Shown here piece by piece: positions 17,175-26,577 of a stretch of DNA of 64,000 nucleotides. The stretch is from Hyphomonadaceae bacterium (GTDB lineage: Bacteria; Pseudomonadota; Alphaproteobacteria; Caulobacterales; Maricaulaceae), in contig JABDMW010000017.1 of NCBI GenBank assembly GCA_013001295.1, positions 80,788 to 144,787 of the forward strand. The letters run 5' to 3'. Positions within the stretch are counted from its first letter, which is position 1. Each line of letters opens with the position of its first letter. Under the pieces are notes generated by a model. The model searched no databases. It was not told the DNA's origin and saw nothing but the letters and a program-made list of their open reading frames with translations. Position numbers and translations under genes: made by a program.

Positions 17175-20012
17175 TTACAGGTTTTGTAGCGCTTCAACCA
17201 GTTTCTCCCGCTCATCTACAAAACCGGATTTGCGCGCATGCTGCTCGGCAACGACAGCTTCCGGCGCGCGGTCAACAAAATTCTTGTTGGCAAGTTTCTT
17301 ATCAACTTTCTCGATTTCCGCGTCGAGTTCGACAATTTTCTTATTTATGCGGTCTTTTTCCGCATCCAAATCGATCAATCCGGCCAGTGGCATCGCCATG
17401 GTCGCTTCATCAATGATGATTTGAAGCGAATTGCCCGGGACCTCGTCCGCGACGGACCATCCGTCAACACGTGCCATCTGTCCCAGGGCGTCAATGTAGG
17501 TTTTCATCCGCTCCTTGGTTTGAGCGGACGCACCCACAATGATCAGAGGACTCTTCTTAGCAGGTGGAATATTGGCTCCTTTACGAACTGACCTGATTTC
17601 TGAAATCGTCTGAACCAACCAATTGATATCGGCTTGGGCCTGGGAATTGGTCTTAACGCCTGACAATTCCGGCCATTCCGTCAAAATGAGCGTCTCAGAA
17701 CGGTCATCAGATATCGCCCCCCATAGCTCTTCGGTAATGAAGGGCATGAACGGGTGCAGGAGCTTCAGGATTGTATCGAGGCACCAGGCAAAGCAGGCTT
17801 GTGTTTCAGCTTTGGCCGCCGCGTCATCGCCGGACATGGCTGGCTTGACCAATTCCAAATACCAGGCGCAGAACGTATTCCACGCAAACTTGTATAACGT
17901 GTCGGCCGCATCATTAAACCGGTATTTCTCAATATACTGTGTGACGTCAGCGGCGGCACTTGCGACCTCGGAAACGATCCACTGATTGACAGCGAGTTTG
18001 CAGCCTGATGGATCAAAACCTTTAACAGATTTACAGTCATTCATTTCGCCGAACTTAGCGGCGTTCCAGATTTTAGAGCCGAAATTTCGGTATCCGGCAA
18101 CTCGTTCGACCGAGAGTTTGATGTCACGTCCCATGCCAGCCATGGCCGCGAGCGTAAAGCGAAGCGCATCTGCGCCGTAGGCTTCAAACCCGTCTGGATA
18201 TTGCTTGCGCGTGTTCTTTTCGACCTTCGGGGCTTTCTCGGGCTGGCGTAATCCGGTCGTGCGTTTGGCAACGAGGCCGTCAATATCAATGCCTTGAATG
18301 AGATCGATCGGGTCAATGACATTGCCCTCAGACTTTGACATTTTCTGGCCTTGCTCATCGCGGACTAGGGCATGGATGTAGACATCATGGAATGGGATAT
18401 CATTCATGAAATACAGCCCTTGCATCATCATGCGCGCGACCCAGAAAAATATAATATCAAATCCTGTGATCAGGACATTGGTCGGATAAAAGCGCGTCAG
18501 ATGCTCGGTCTCTTCCGGCCATCCCAATGTCGAGAACGGCCACAAACCAGATGAGAACCAAGTATCAAGAACGTCATTATCTTGTGTAAGTTTGACCTTT
18601 TCACCCGCTAATTCTTGAGCAGCATTTAAGTCTTCACCCACATATATTTTTCCATCGTCGCCGTACCAAGCCGGGATCCGATGCCCCCACCAGAGCTGGC
18701 GAGAGATACACCAAGGCTGGATGTCTTTCATCCAATGGTCATAGGTCTTTTTCCAATTTGCCGGGAAAAACTTGGTTGAGCCATCATCAACTTTTTCGAT
18801 GGCGCGCTTGGCGATTTCTTCCGCATTGACAAACCATTGGTCGGTCAACATCGGTTCAATCACGACACCGGAGCGGTCGCCGAATGGTTGCTGGACTTTT
18901 TTATCTTCGACTTTGATCAAAAGGTCTTGGGCGTCGATATCGGCAACGACGGCTTTACGGGCTTTGAACCGGTCCATGCCGACATATTTTTCCGGCATGA
19001 CGGAATTACCGTCTTTATCCGGACTCTGGATCATGCGGGCCTGCTCGTCCATGAGAGAATACATGGGCAGCCCTGCCCGTTTGGCCACTTCATAATCGTT
19101 AAAATCATGGGCACCAGTAATCTTGACCGCTCCTGACCCGAATTCCGGGTCCGGATATTCATCGGTAATGATCGGGATAAGCCGATCAGCCAGCGGTAGT
19201 CGAACCAGTTTACCGACAATCGGTGCATAGCGTTCGTCGTCCGGATGCACGGCAACAGCGCCGTCGCCCAACATGGTTTCCGGACGCGTGGTCGCAATGG
19301 AAATATAGTCGCGCTCTTCTGTGAGAACGACATTTCCGTCCTCGTCTTTTTCAACATAGGTATAGGTCTCGCCGCCTTCGAGCGGATATTTGAAATGCCA
19401 AAAATGACCGTCTTTATCGCGGTTTTCCACTTCCAGATCAGAAATAGCTGTCTGGAAGTGCGGATCCCAGTTGACCAGGCGCTTATCACGGTAGATCAGG
19501 CCATCATTATAGAGATCTACGAAAGCCTTGGTCACGGCCTCGGCCATTTTATCAGACGGATCGTCAGGATCGCCCAAGGTAAATTTCTCACGCGACCAAT
19601 CGCAACTCGCACCTAAGCGCCGCAATTGTTGTGTAATGGTGCCGCCGCTTTCCGCCTTCCATTCCCAGACTTTGGCAACAAATTCTTCGCGCAACATGTC
19701 CTTGCGGCCCATATTGCCTTCGGCAGCCAGTTTGCGCTCGACCACCATTTGCGTTGCGATCCCGGCATGATCCATACCAACTTGCCAAAGCACGTCCTTA
19801 CCGCGCATACGTTCAAACCGGATCAATATGTCCTGCAAGGTGTTGTTGAGCGCGTGGCCCATGTGCAGGCTGCCTGTCACATTTGGGGGGGGATTGACGA
19901 TACAATAGGCTTCACGCGATGTGTCCATACGCGGTTCGAATGCGCCGGACTTTTCCCATGCCTCATACAGGCGCGGCTCAGCGATTTGCGGATTGAATGA
20001 TTTGTCTAACAT
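17175..20012 (-). CDS. valS: Valyl-tRNA synthetase
   Basis: This is a class I aminoacyl-tRNA synthetase of 945 residues. The HIGH-type motif is NVTGSLHMGHALNN (about residue 45), and the KMSKS motif is GQKMSKSEGNVIDP. The large editing domain lies between them, and TTRPETMLGDGAVAVHPDD is clearly visible. The C-terminus has the ValS coiled-coil arm (DLDAEKDRINKKIVELDAEI). It follows popZ in the alphaproteobacterial tolC-popZ-valS order, separated by a strong terminator-like hairpin. Confidence 0.97.
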   Translation of the reverse strand: MLDKSFNPQIAEPRLYEAWEKSGAFEPRMDTSREAYCIVNPPPNVTGSLHMGHALNNTLQDILIRFERMRGKDVLWQVGMDHAGIATQMVVERKLAAEGNMGRKDMLREEFVAKVWEWKAESGGTITQQLRRLGASCDWSREKFTLGDPDDPSDKMAEAVTKAFVDLYNDGLIYRDKRLVNWDPHFQTAISDLEVENRDKDGHFWHFKYPLEGGETYTYVEKDEDGNVVLTEERDYISIATTRPETMLGDGAVAVHPDDERYAPIVGKLVRLPLADRLIPIITDEYPDPEFGSGAVKITGAHDFNDYEVAKRAGLPMYSLMDEQARMIQSPDKDGNSVMPEKYVGMDRFKARKAVVADIDAQDLLIKVEDKKVQQPFGDRSGVVIEPMLTDQWFVNAEEIAKRAIEKVDDGSTKFFPANWKKTYDHWMKDIQPWCISRQLWWGHRIPAWYGDDGKIYVGEDLNAAQELAGEKVKLTQDNDVLDTWFSSGLWPFSTLGWPEETEHLTRFYPTNVLITGFDIIFFWVARMMMQGLYFMNDIPFHDVYIHALVRDEQGQKMSKSEGNVIDPIDLIQGIDIDGLVAKRTTGLRQPEKAPKVEKNTRKQYPDGFEAYGADALRFTLAAMAGMGRDIKLSVERVAGYRNFGSKIWNAAKFGEMNDCKSVKGFDPSGCKLAVNQWIVSEVASAAADVTQYIEKYRFNDAADTLYKFAWNTFCAWYLELVKPAMSGDDAAAKAETQACFAWCLDTILKLLHPFMPFITEELWGAISDDRSETLILTEWPELSGVKTNSQAQADINWLVQTISEIRSVRKGANIPPAKKSPLIIVGASAQTKERMKTYIDALGQMARVDGWSVADEVPGNSLQIIIDEATMAMPLAGLIDLDAEKDRINKKIVELDAEIEKVDKKLANKNFVDRAPEAVVAEQHARKSGFVDEREKLVEALQNL

Positions 20013-20033
20013 GACGAATAAACCTATAACGTG

Positions 20034-20063
20034 AAAACCCCGCCCCCTGCGAAGAGGGCGGGG
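20034..20063 (-). terminator. Rho-independent terminator after popZ
   Basis: An inverted repeat, CCCCGCCC (20038-20045) with GGGCGGGG (20056-20063), has a ten-base loop. Read on the minus strand it ends in TTTT. It lies between the popZ stop and the valS start, so it probably ends the pcm-tolC-popZ transcript or attenuates read-through into valS. Confidence 0.75.
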
Positions 20064-20109
20064 CTGAATTATTGATCTTCTAGCCCGAAGCCCCGGGCAT
20101 TAAAAGAGA

Positions 20110-21879
20110 CTATTTGCCCGAAGAGATGCGTTTCACTTCTTTGGTCACAGCGCGCTCGACAATACCTTTGAGGTTTTTATCCAGCCATTCTTTAAGCATG
20201 GGGCGCAATGCGTCTTGAACTAGATCGCCGATTGGTGGACCGTTTTCTTCCATTTCAGCTTTCTCCTGAACGACATGCGACAGCGCCGCAAACGCTTCTG
20301 TCGATTCTTGTTCGATATCTTCGTCTACCAACGCTTCTTTTTTCGCAGCTCTCGCCATTTCTACATTCTCCTGTGGTGTCCCTAATTCTTCTACTAACTC
20401 TTCCAAGGCCGCCTGCTCAGCGTCCTCTTGGATATCGGCCTGTTTCGCAGGCTCCGCCTCCGTCTCTTCTATCAACTCCAGCAATTCTTCAATTTCCTCG
20501 AGTTCCAGTTCTTCTTCGACCATTTGAGAAACCTGAGCATCTAAAGCCTTGTCAGTTTCAACATTTTCACCGCGTGTACCAGCGATTGCCGCGCCAGCGG
20601 TAACACCGACGAACCCGCCAGCAGCGCTCAAATTTAACTTCTTATCCAAATTACGCTGCGGCAACTCGACTTTATCCTCGGCTCTTGTCGTCGCAGAATC
20701 CGGATAAGGCGCGGCAGCCGCTTCACGGGCCGTTCTGGCAATCTCCGCAAGCTCGCTCTCATCCTGTGCTTCCAGATCATCGGAAGCTTCCGCTATAGCC
20801 GTTTCGTCTTCCATGGTTTGATAAAGAATTTCATCGAGAATGTTTTCCGCCTCTGTCTCGTCCAGTATAACGCTTTCTTCTTCCACAACGCTCGCGGTTT
20901 CTTGTTCTTCAATACTGGCAATCTCGTCTTCAATCACGTCATCGGCGAAACTTTCAGCCTCAAGCTCATCACCCAGATCATCTTCAAATTCGGAAGTTTC
21001 GTCTTCATCCATTAAATCCGCCAGCAGCGATTTGACCAAATCCATATCCTGGTCATCGCCTGGCACATCGGACTGTGCCGCCTCAATATCCCCGCTCTCT
21101 TCAAAATAGACCGTTTCGTCGGGCACTTCGACATCTTCAACAGGCTTGGCGGCATCGGAAAGATCGAGATCCTCAAATTCAGTTAACGAATCGTCTGAAA
21201 AGTCATCGTCAAGCGCAAGAATATCTTGCTGCTGATCGGGTTCGCTATCCAGCAAATCATCCAAATCGGGAGCTTTAGCGATGTCGACGTCGGCATTCAG
21301 CAAGTCAGACTCTATGTCCGGTGCGATATCCGTTTCGAATGTTCCAGCGTCGGCGCTCAATTCTTTTTCGATTTCCTCACGCAACATCCGGTTCTCGTCA
21401 GATTCCGCACTGGAAGAATAATAGTCCGATGCGTCAGAATCCATAACCAGATCCAAGCTCTCATCAAAAGATGTATCCGGTAGATCGGTGTCGGTCTGCG
21501 CGTTTTCGGCCTCCGCAGGCTCAGCCTCGTCCTCATTCACGAAATTGATCAGATCGAGAATTTCTTTATCCTCAACATCATCGTCGGGCAGAATTGCGGA
21601 TTTCGTTTCAAAATCGGCCGTTAGCTCGTCGAAGTCTGTAACAGTTCCTTCAACATCAGGGATTTCGAATTGCTGCTCCTCAACCGTTTCTGAAAATGAA
21701 ACCGGATCGGCCACGTCAGGCTCGGCCGCAATGTCAGATACTTGCGGATCCGTATCAGCTAATTGAGTTTCCGTTTTATCGTCAGCGATTATTTTACGAA
21801 TGGAAGCCAGAATATCTTCCATGCTCGGTTCGCTATCTCCGGTTGATAGATCAGGCATTCCGTTGCTCGTCTCCGACAT
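20110..21879 (-). CDS. popZ: PopZ-family polar organizing protein, very long acidic form
   Basis: This protein has the two PopZ (DUF2497) hallmarks. The N-terminal helix is EPSMEDILASIRKIIADD, which recruits client proteins. The C-terminal oligomerisation region is DALRPMLKEWLDKNLKGIVE. Between them lie about 500 residues dominated by Asp and Glu, with little predicted order. Caulobacter PopZ is 177 residues, so this ~589-residue form is much longer; only the linker has grown. I use the ATG at 21879 (GGGAG five bases upstream) instead of the track start 15 bases earlier. It would scaffold chromosome poles by condensate formation. Several listed plus-strand ORFs here are shadows of the biased sequence. 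Confidence 0.88.
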   Translation of the reverse strand: MSETSNGMPDLSTGDSEPSMEDILASIRKIIADDKTETQLADTDPQVSDIAAEPDVADPVSFSETVEEQQFEIPDVEGTVTDFDELTADFETKSAILPDDDVEDKEILDLINFVNEDEAEPAEAENAQTDTDLPDTSFDESLDLVMDSDASDYYSSSAESDENRMLREEIEKELSADAGTFETDIAPDIESDLLNADVDIAKAPDLDDLLDSEPDQQQDILALDDDFSDDSLTEFEDLDLSDAAKPVEDVEVPDETVYFEESGDIEAAQSDVPGDDQDMDLVKSLLADLMDEDETSEFEDDLGDELEAESFADDVIEDEIASIEEQETASVVEEESVILDETEAENILDEILYQTMEDETAIAEASDDLEAQDESELAEIARTAREAAAAPYPDSATTRAEDKVELPQRNLDKKLNLSAAGGFVGVTAGAAIAGTRGENVETDKALDAQVSQMVEEELELEEIEELLELIEETEAEPAKQADIQEDAEQAALEELVEELGTPQENVEMARAAKKEALVDEDIEQESTEAFAALSHVVQEKAEMEENGPPIGDLVQDALRPMLKEWLDKNLKGIVERAVTKEVKRISSGK

Positions 21880-22028
21880 TTTCGCTCCCCGCACCCAAGC
21901 CTAAATAGTAATTTTTTATTAACGTATGACAAGCCTCACCGATTGTCCAGCAGTCCTGCTACCGAAATTGTGGAGAAATCGTAAAAATTTGTGGTCACCC
22001 AACGGAACAAAACAGCTTGTCGAATTTT

Positions 22029-23531
22029 CTACTTATGTCGCGATATAGTTTTTGTCGGCGAAGGATCGATTGATTCCGGATCAACCGGATTATATTCCAG
22101 TACATTTTTCCGGTCGATCTCAAAAAAATCCTTTATTTGTGGCCCTAAACCCTGAATTTGGTGTTCCCTCAGATTTTGTGTTGGATCATAGAGGTCGACA
22201 GGCAACTGCAATGCGTAAGCGTCAAAGCCGCCAATGGCCCCTAATAGTTGATATGTGGCGACATTCAAATTTCGTTCAGCCTGCAGCACCGATAGTTTTG
22301 CATCAAGGACTTCCTGCTCAGCGTCCAACACATCGAGCGTATTTCGCGTCCCGACATCGCGTTCGAGCTCCACGCCTTCAAATGCGATTTCTGCCGCGTC
22401 AACCTGTTGACGACTCGCAACGACAGAACGCCTCGCCGCTTCGACTTGGGCCCATAAATTGGAAATCGACTGATCGACAATCATTTCCAGCTCCCGTGTT
22501 TCAAACTTGGAGCGGATTTTTGCTTGATTGGCAGCCCTGATCTTCGATCTGTTTCCGCCACCCGAATAAAATGGAATGCGTAGTTGTGCCGTAATACTGG
22601 CTCCATCTGACCGGGGAACGCTGGTTGATGTATCAGAATTGGTTTGCAGACCGCCATTGATCGATAAAGAAGGTTTCCCGGCCGCCTTGGCGACTTCAAT
22701 AGCCGATCGCGCTGCGTTTTCATTGTACCGCGACGCCACGACCAATGGATTGTTTGACCGACCACGCTGTAAAGCGTCTTCAAGTGATGCGGGCAAATAA
22801 AATGTCGGGGGTGTGCTCAATTGCTCGGGAATATGGCCCATATACCTGACATAAGCCGCGCGACTGGATGCCAATTGCGCGTCTGCATTCGCGAGTCCAA
22901 TTTCCGCCGCCGCTAGTCGGGCGTTCGATTGAGCGATATCGGTTCGCGTCCCCGCTCCCACATCGAACCGGGCCTGAGCAGCTTCGCGTTGGCGGGTGAG
23001 GACCCGCACATTATTTCTTCGAATTCTGGCTGCTTCTTCATCTCGCAACACATCAACAAAGGCCGTAGCAGCGGCGACCAATACATCCTGTTCTTTGCTT
23101 CTTAAATTTTGACGTGCCGCCAAAATGCCGGCTTTTGCTTGCGCTTTTAAGGCTTTGACGCGGCCGCCTTGGTAGATTGGTTTAATGATGTTGAGTTGCG
23201 CAATTTTCGGGGTCAATTGGCCACTTGTGGAAACGGATCCACCCTGCCCAAAAAAAATATCGGTGTCAAAAGCGGTTTGTCCGATACTGGCATCGACCCC
23301 GGCGTTTAAACGACCGGCGGCTTGGGCCTGGATATAATTTTCGTCGATCTCGCGCACACGGGCCCGTTCAGACATGAGGCCCGGATTGCCCTGATAAGCA
23401 GAGACTAAGGCTTGTTGAAAATCCTCGGCTTGAGCAGTTACAGCACCTGAAAAGAATGCATGCGCAACAACCAATCCTGAAACAATCATTTTGTTGATTT
23501 TATTCAGGGTCAATTTTCCACCTACGATCAT
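22029..23531 (-). CDS. tolC: TolC-family outer-membrane efflux protein
   Basis: This is a 500-residue outer-membrane channel of type I secretion and multidrug efflux. It has an N-terminal signal (SGLVVAHAFFSGAVTAQAEDF), then two OEP repeats with the long alpha-helical barrel. IAQSNARLAAAEIGLANADAQL and LDVLDAEQEVLDAKLSVLQAERN are typical helix segments. The C-terminal ~50 residues are a flexible periplasmic tail. The start may be the internal Met (MIVSGL) rather than the first. It follows pcm by 24 bases, the conserved alphaproteobacterial pair. Confidence 0.94.
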   Translation of the reverse strand: MIVGGKLTLNKINKMIVSGLVVAHAFFSGAVTAQAEDFQQALVSAYQGNPGLMSERARVREIDENYIQAQAAGRLNAGVDASIGQTAFDTDIFFGQGGSVSTSGQLTPKIAQLNIIKPIYQGGRVKALKAQAKAGILAARQNLRSKEQDVLVAAATAFVDVLRDEEAARIRRNNVRVLTRQREAAQARFDVGAGTRTDIAQSNARLAAAEIGLANADAQLASSRAAYVRYMGHIPEQLSTPPTFYLPASLEDALQRGRSNNPLVVASRYNENAARSAIEVAKAAGKPSLSINGGLQTNSDTSTSVPRSDGASITAQLRIPFYSGGGNRSKIRAANQAKIRSKFETRELEMIVDQSISNLWAQVEAARRSVVASRQQVDAAEIAFEGVELERDVGTRNTLDVLDAEQEVLDAKLSVLQAERNLNVATYQLLGAIGGFDAYALQLPVDLYDPTQNLREHQIQGLGPQIKDFFEIDRKNVLEYNPVDPESIDPSPTKTISRHK

Positions 23532-23555
23532 ATATTAAACGGCGTTACAGATGCT

Positions 23556-24209
23556 TTATAATGCGAATTCCGGTTCTTTCTCAAAACCCGGTATTGTTGG
23601 AATTCCCGCATCAAAAACAACGCGCTCCCCCAAAGTATCTCCGGATTTCGTGTACACATGCACCCGGCACACATGTCCGGACGAAATCGGGACAACAATC
23701 CGGCCGCCTCCGGCCAATTGGTCAACCCAGGACGGTGAGATTTCACTCACTGCACCATTGACAAATATAACATCAAACGGGCCGTGTTCTCGGGCGCCGG
23801 CTTTCAGATCGCCGGTCACGATTGCCGCATTTGTAATGTCGCATTGTTCAAGCTGAGCCGTGGCTTTGTCCGCCAGTTCCGGCGCACTTTCAAGCGCAAC
23901 AACGGTCTCAGCCAAATGCGCCAAAACCGCAACAGAATATCCGCGATCACACGCAATATTGAGAACGACATCTGTGGGTTCGATATCGGCGGCATCTACC
24001 ATTTTAGCAAAATCGCGCGGCTTCATCATCCAGCGACCATCGCCCAAATCAACATTGGCATCGCCATACGCCAATGCCATTTTGGATTTAGGGACAAATT
24101 TTTCACGGGGCACGGCTTTAAAGGCGGCCTGCACAGCGAAATCCGTGACGTCAGATGTCCGAATCTGACAATCCAGCATGGTTTCGCGGGCGGCATTATA
24201 ATCGAACAT
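23556..24209 (-). CDS. pcm: Protein-L-isoaspartate O-methyltransferase-like protein
   Basis: This 217-residue PCMT-family protein has the N-terminal MLDCQIRTSDVTD and AVPREKFVPKS segments of the alphaproteobacterial branch. The SAM motif I reads VLNIACDRGYSVAVLA, less canonical than the GxGxG form but usual for this branch. The role assigned to the family is repair of isoaspartyl residues. Whether this tolC-linked branch has that activity is uncertain. It is the first gene before tolC. Confidence 0.85.
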   Translation of the reverse strand: MFDYNAARETMLDCQIRTSDVTDFAVQAAFKAVPREKFVPKSKMALAYGDANVDLGDGRWMMKPRDFAKMVDAADIEPTDVVLNIACDRGYSVAVLAHLAETVVALESAPELADKATAQLEQCDITNAAIVTGDLKAGAREHGPFDVIFVNGAVSEISPSWVDQLAGGGRIVVPISSGHVCRVHVYTKSGDTLGERVVFDAGIPTIPGFEKEPEFAL

Positions 24210-24400
24210 TTATTTCTCCAAGCAACGCTGATCGGCGTGAGTCTGTGTTTGCGCAGATATAGCCCCTGAATTCATAGGATGGCAATGGTTCAATAACGCA
24301 CAGGTGCCATTAATATCTGCTTTTATTGCCAAGTGCCTGCAAAACCCGTTGCATCGCTCAATCAGCTCCGATATACCGCGAACGCAATAACCAGCCTTGG

Positions 24401-24474
24401 GGCACCATGGCGGAGTGGTTACGCAGCGGATTGCAAATCCGTCTACCCCGGTTCGATTCCGGGTGGTGCCTCCA
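24401..24474 (+). tRNA. tRNA-Cys (anticodon GCA)
   Basis: This is a 74-base cloverleaf. Acceptor GGCACCA pairs with TGGTGCC, followed by discriminator T and an encoded CCA. The D-arm stem is GCG/CGC with GTGGTTA in the loop. The anticodon loop is TTGCAAA (anticodon GCA). The T-arm is CCCGG-TTCGATT-CCGGG. It stands alone between pcm (divergent) and the AI-2E transporter gene (convergent). The rest of this gap holds nothing else I can support. Confidence 0.96.
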
Positions 24475-24535
24475 ACAACACCCATCCTTCCATTATGTTT
24501 TCCATAAATTTGTGAGACAATCTGTGTCATTGCAG

Positions 24536-25624
24536 CTATTTGACCTGTTGCGAATTCGAGGATTTAGGTAGTAAATCGGAATATTCTGCACGGTAAATTT
24601 CCAGAACCGTCAACAGGAACACAGCTAAAATCGGCCCGACGATTATGCCCGCGACTCCAAAGGCGCCCAACCCGCCAAGTATTGCGAGGAATACCAGTAA
24701 ATCAGGCACCTGGGCTTCGCCGCCGACCAATCGTGGCCTGAGAATATTGTCGACAACACCAACGACCAAGACGCCCCACAAAGCGAGCCCGACCGCAGCG
24801 GCCGGCTGCCCACTGACCAATAAATAAATAGATGTCGGAACCCAAACAATGCCTGAGCCCAGAAGCGGAATAGCCGACAAGATGACGACAATAGCACCCC
24901 AAAACACAGGACCATTTAACCCCAGCACCCAAAATGCCAATCCAACCAGCGTTCCTTGCAAGACCCCGATTACAAGAATGCTTTTGAGGATGGCCTTGGT
25001 AACCCTTGACCCACGTGAAATGAAAAGATCGCGTTCCGCTTCATTGATCGGTAGATATCGTAGAGCAGAATCGACGGTGTCTGTCCCGCGTTTTAGAAAG
25101 AAAAACAAGGAATAGACGAAAATAAAAATATTTAAGATCGCGCCGATTGTGCCTCGTGTGGCGTTTTCGATCGATGTGAACAGGAATTGGGCAACACCAC
25201 TCGCGACTTCACCCATTTTCTCGAAGACAAGCGCTTGATATTCTTCCAACTCACTTCTGAACGGCAACCAGGACGGCCATTCAACAGTAATAGCCCCGTC
25301 GCGATAGACATGTTCATTTAACCACGGACCAATTGCTTTACTTACCGTTATGGCTTCTGTCGCTGCCAATCCGGCGAGAGCAAAAAACGGAATGCCAACT
25401 GCGACCATGAAAACAGAGATAACCAGCGCTGAAGAAACTGATGGCCCCGCCCGCAATACCCGCCGCACATAACTGTGAGCGGGATGCAATAAAATCCCAA
25501 ATACAGCGGCAAGGATAACCGCAACCAAGTAATTTCGGATCAACCAGATAAATATGGCACACAAAATAATTGTCGACGTCAAAATAAATATTTTGCGATA
25601 TCGTTTAGGGTCAGTCATTTGCAT
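24536..25624 (-). CDS. AI-2E family transporter
   Basis: This is a 362-residue inner-membrane protein of the AI-2E exporter/PerM family with about eight membrane helices. Signature pieces include YLPINEAERDLFISRGSRVTKAILKS. LVGLAFWVLGLNGPVFWG and GGLGAFGVAGIIVGPILA near the C-terminus are also typical. Family members include quorum-signal exporters and Na+/H+ antiporters, so the substrate is open. A start two codons in (MTDPKRY) is possible. It is downstream of the YeeE/YedE pair on the same strand with an 84-base gap. Confidence 0.88.
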   Translation of the reverse strand: MQMTDPKRYRKIFILTSTIILCAIFIWLIRNYLVAVILAAVFGILLHPAHSYVRRVLRAGPSVSSALVISVFMVAVGIPFFALAGLAATEAITVSKAIGPWLNEHVYRDGAITVEWPSWLPFRSELEEYQALVFEKMGEVASGVAQFLFTSIENATRGTIGAILNIFIFVYSLFFFLKRGTDTVDSALRYLPINEAERDLFISRGSRVTKAILKSILVIGVLQGTLVGLAFWVLGLNGPVFWGAIVVILSAIPLLGSGIVWVPTSIYLLVSGQPAAAVGLALWGVLVVGVVDNILRPRLVGGEAQVPDLLVFLAILGGLGAFGVAGIIVGPILAVFLLTVLEIYRAEYSDLLPKSSNSQQVK

Positions 25625-25708
25625 TTCACCTTTTCAGTGCATAGCCATTTCTATGTTTCGCAATCGCAACGGTTTGCACCTTTCCTCGCCCAATGATTGA
25701 AACATTGT

Positions 25709-26149
25709 CTAGAGTTTCTGTCCCCAATTTAGAACAATCCTGTAAGCGTTTATCCCGATAATCACAGCAACGACGAATAAGAATATTTGCGGTATGACCA
25801 GACCGATACCAGCTAGAGCTGGGCCGGGGCAAAGACCAATCAATCCCCAGCCTATTCCAAATAGCGCTGCACCAACCAGTAATTTGAGGTCGATCTCGGA
25901 AGATCCGGGAACCCGGAACAAGTCTTCAAAAATCGGTGTTTGACGTGACAAGACGAGCTTATATCCGATTAGGGTCACAATAATGGCGCTGATCAAGACC
26001 AATGCCAGACTTGGATCCCAATTGCCGAAGATATCCAAAAAATTTAGCACTTTGAGCGGATCAATCATTTGTGAAACAATAAGACCAAATGAAAAAATCA
26101 ATCCTACGACGAAAGCCGAAACAACGCGAAATAAAGCGGAATTGGTCAT
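25709..26149 (-). CDS. YeeE/YedE-type sulfur transporter subunit (DUF6691-like)
   Basis: This is a 146-residue membrane protein with about four helices. It carries the conserved GWGLIGLCPGPAL segment, whose Cys is part of the thiosulfate path in YeeE-type proteins. The track ORF starts far upstream in an unrelated stretch. The ATG at 26149 (MTNSALFRV) overlaps the stop of its partner by four bases and is the true start. Together the two half-size proteins correspond to one full YeeE. Import of thiosulfate or related sulfur species is inferred from the family. Confidence 0.86.
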   Translation of the reverse strand: MTNSALFRVVSAFVVGLIFSFGLIVSQMIDPLKVLNFLDIFGNWDPSLALVLISAIIVTLIGYKLVLSRQTPIFEDLFRVPGSSEIDLKLLVGAALFGIGWGLIGLCPGPALAGIGLVIPQIFLFVVAVIIGINAYRIVLNWGQKL

Positions 26150-26577
26150 GCTAAGCCTCCCAACCCGTGCCGGACGAACGTAACTGTCAGAACCCCGGTT
26201 AGAAGAAAAGTGACAGTCGCAGCAATCGAACGGCCAGACAAACGTGCAATGCCGCAAACACCATGTCCGCTTGTGCACCCATTTCCGATTTGGGTCCCAA
26301 CTCCCACGATTAAACCCGCCAAAATGACGGCCCAACCGGGCTCTGGAGTTGTTATAGATATCTGGGTTCCTGTCATGCGCATATAAACAACAGGACCGAC
26401 AATTAATCCCGCGATGAAAGCCGCCCGCCAGCCGAATTCGCCTTTGTCAAATCGCAAGAGACCGCCCAATATGCCGCTAATGCCTGCAATTCTTCCATTC
26501 AATAGCATCAACAAAACGGCGGCCAGCCCAATTAATCCTCCGCCAATTAGCGCTGATATTGGTGTAAATTCTGTCAT
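26146..26577 (-). CDS. YeeE/YedE-type sulfur transporter subunit
   Basis: This is a 143-residue membrane protein, the N-terminal half-type of YeeE/YedE. It has GNGCTSGHGVCGIARLSGRS, the conserved two-Cys motif essential in thiosulfate uptake proteins. It is followed with a four-base overlap by the second half-subunit, and it overlaps the phosphorylase gene upstream by four bases. Similar pairs occur beside sulfide-responsive or redox genes in other bacteria. Here they sit in a run behind an FNR-like box. Confidence 0.88.
   Translation of the reverse strand: MTEFTPISALIGGGLIGLAAVLLMLLNGRIAGISGILGGLLRFDKGEFGWRAAFIAGLIVGPVVYMRMTGTQISITTPEPGWAVILAGLIVGVGTQIGNGCTSGHGVCGIARLSGRSIAATVTFLLTGVLTVTFVRHGLGGLA

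Noticed and set aside
20208-21766. Several plus-strand ORFs rich in Ser, Leu and Pro opposite popZ
   Set aside because: They are shadows of the Asp/Glu codon bias of the popZ linker on the other strand.
22052-22540. Plus-strand ORF opposite tolC
   Set aside because: It has no domain and lies wholly antisense to a clear tolC reading frame.
26150-26335. N-terminal extension of the second YeeE protein in the ORF track
   Set aside because: The extra 62 residues are the partner gene read in another frame and do not resemble the family. The ATG at 26149 overlaps the partner stop as expected.
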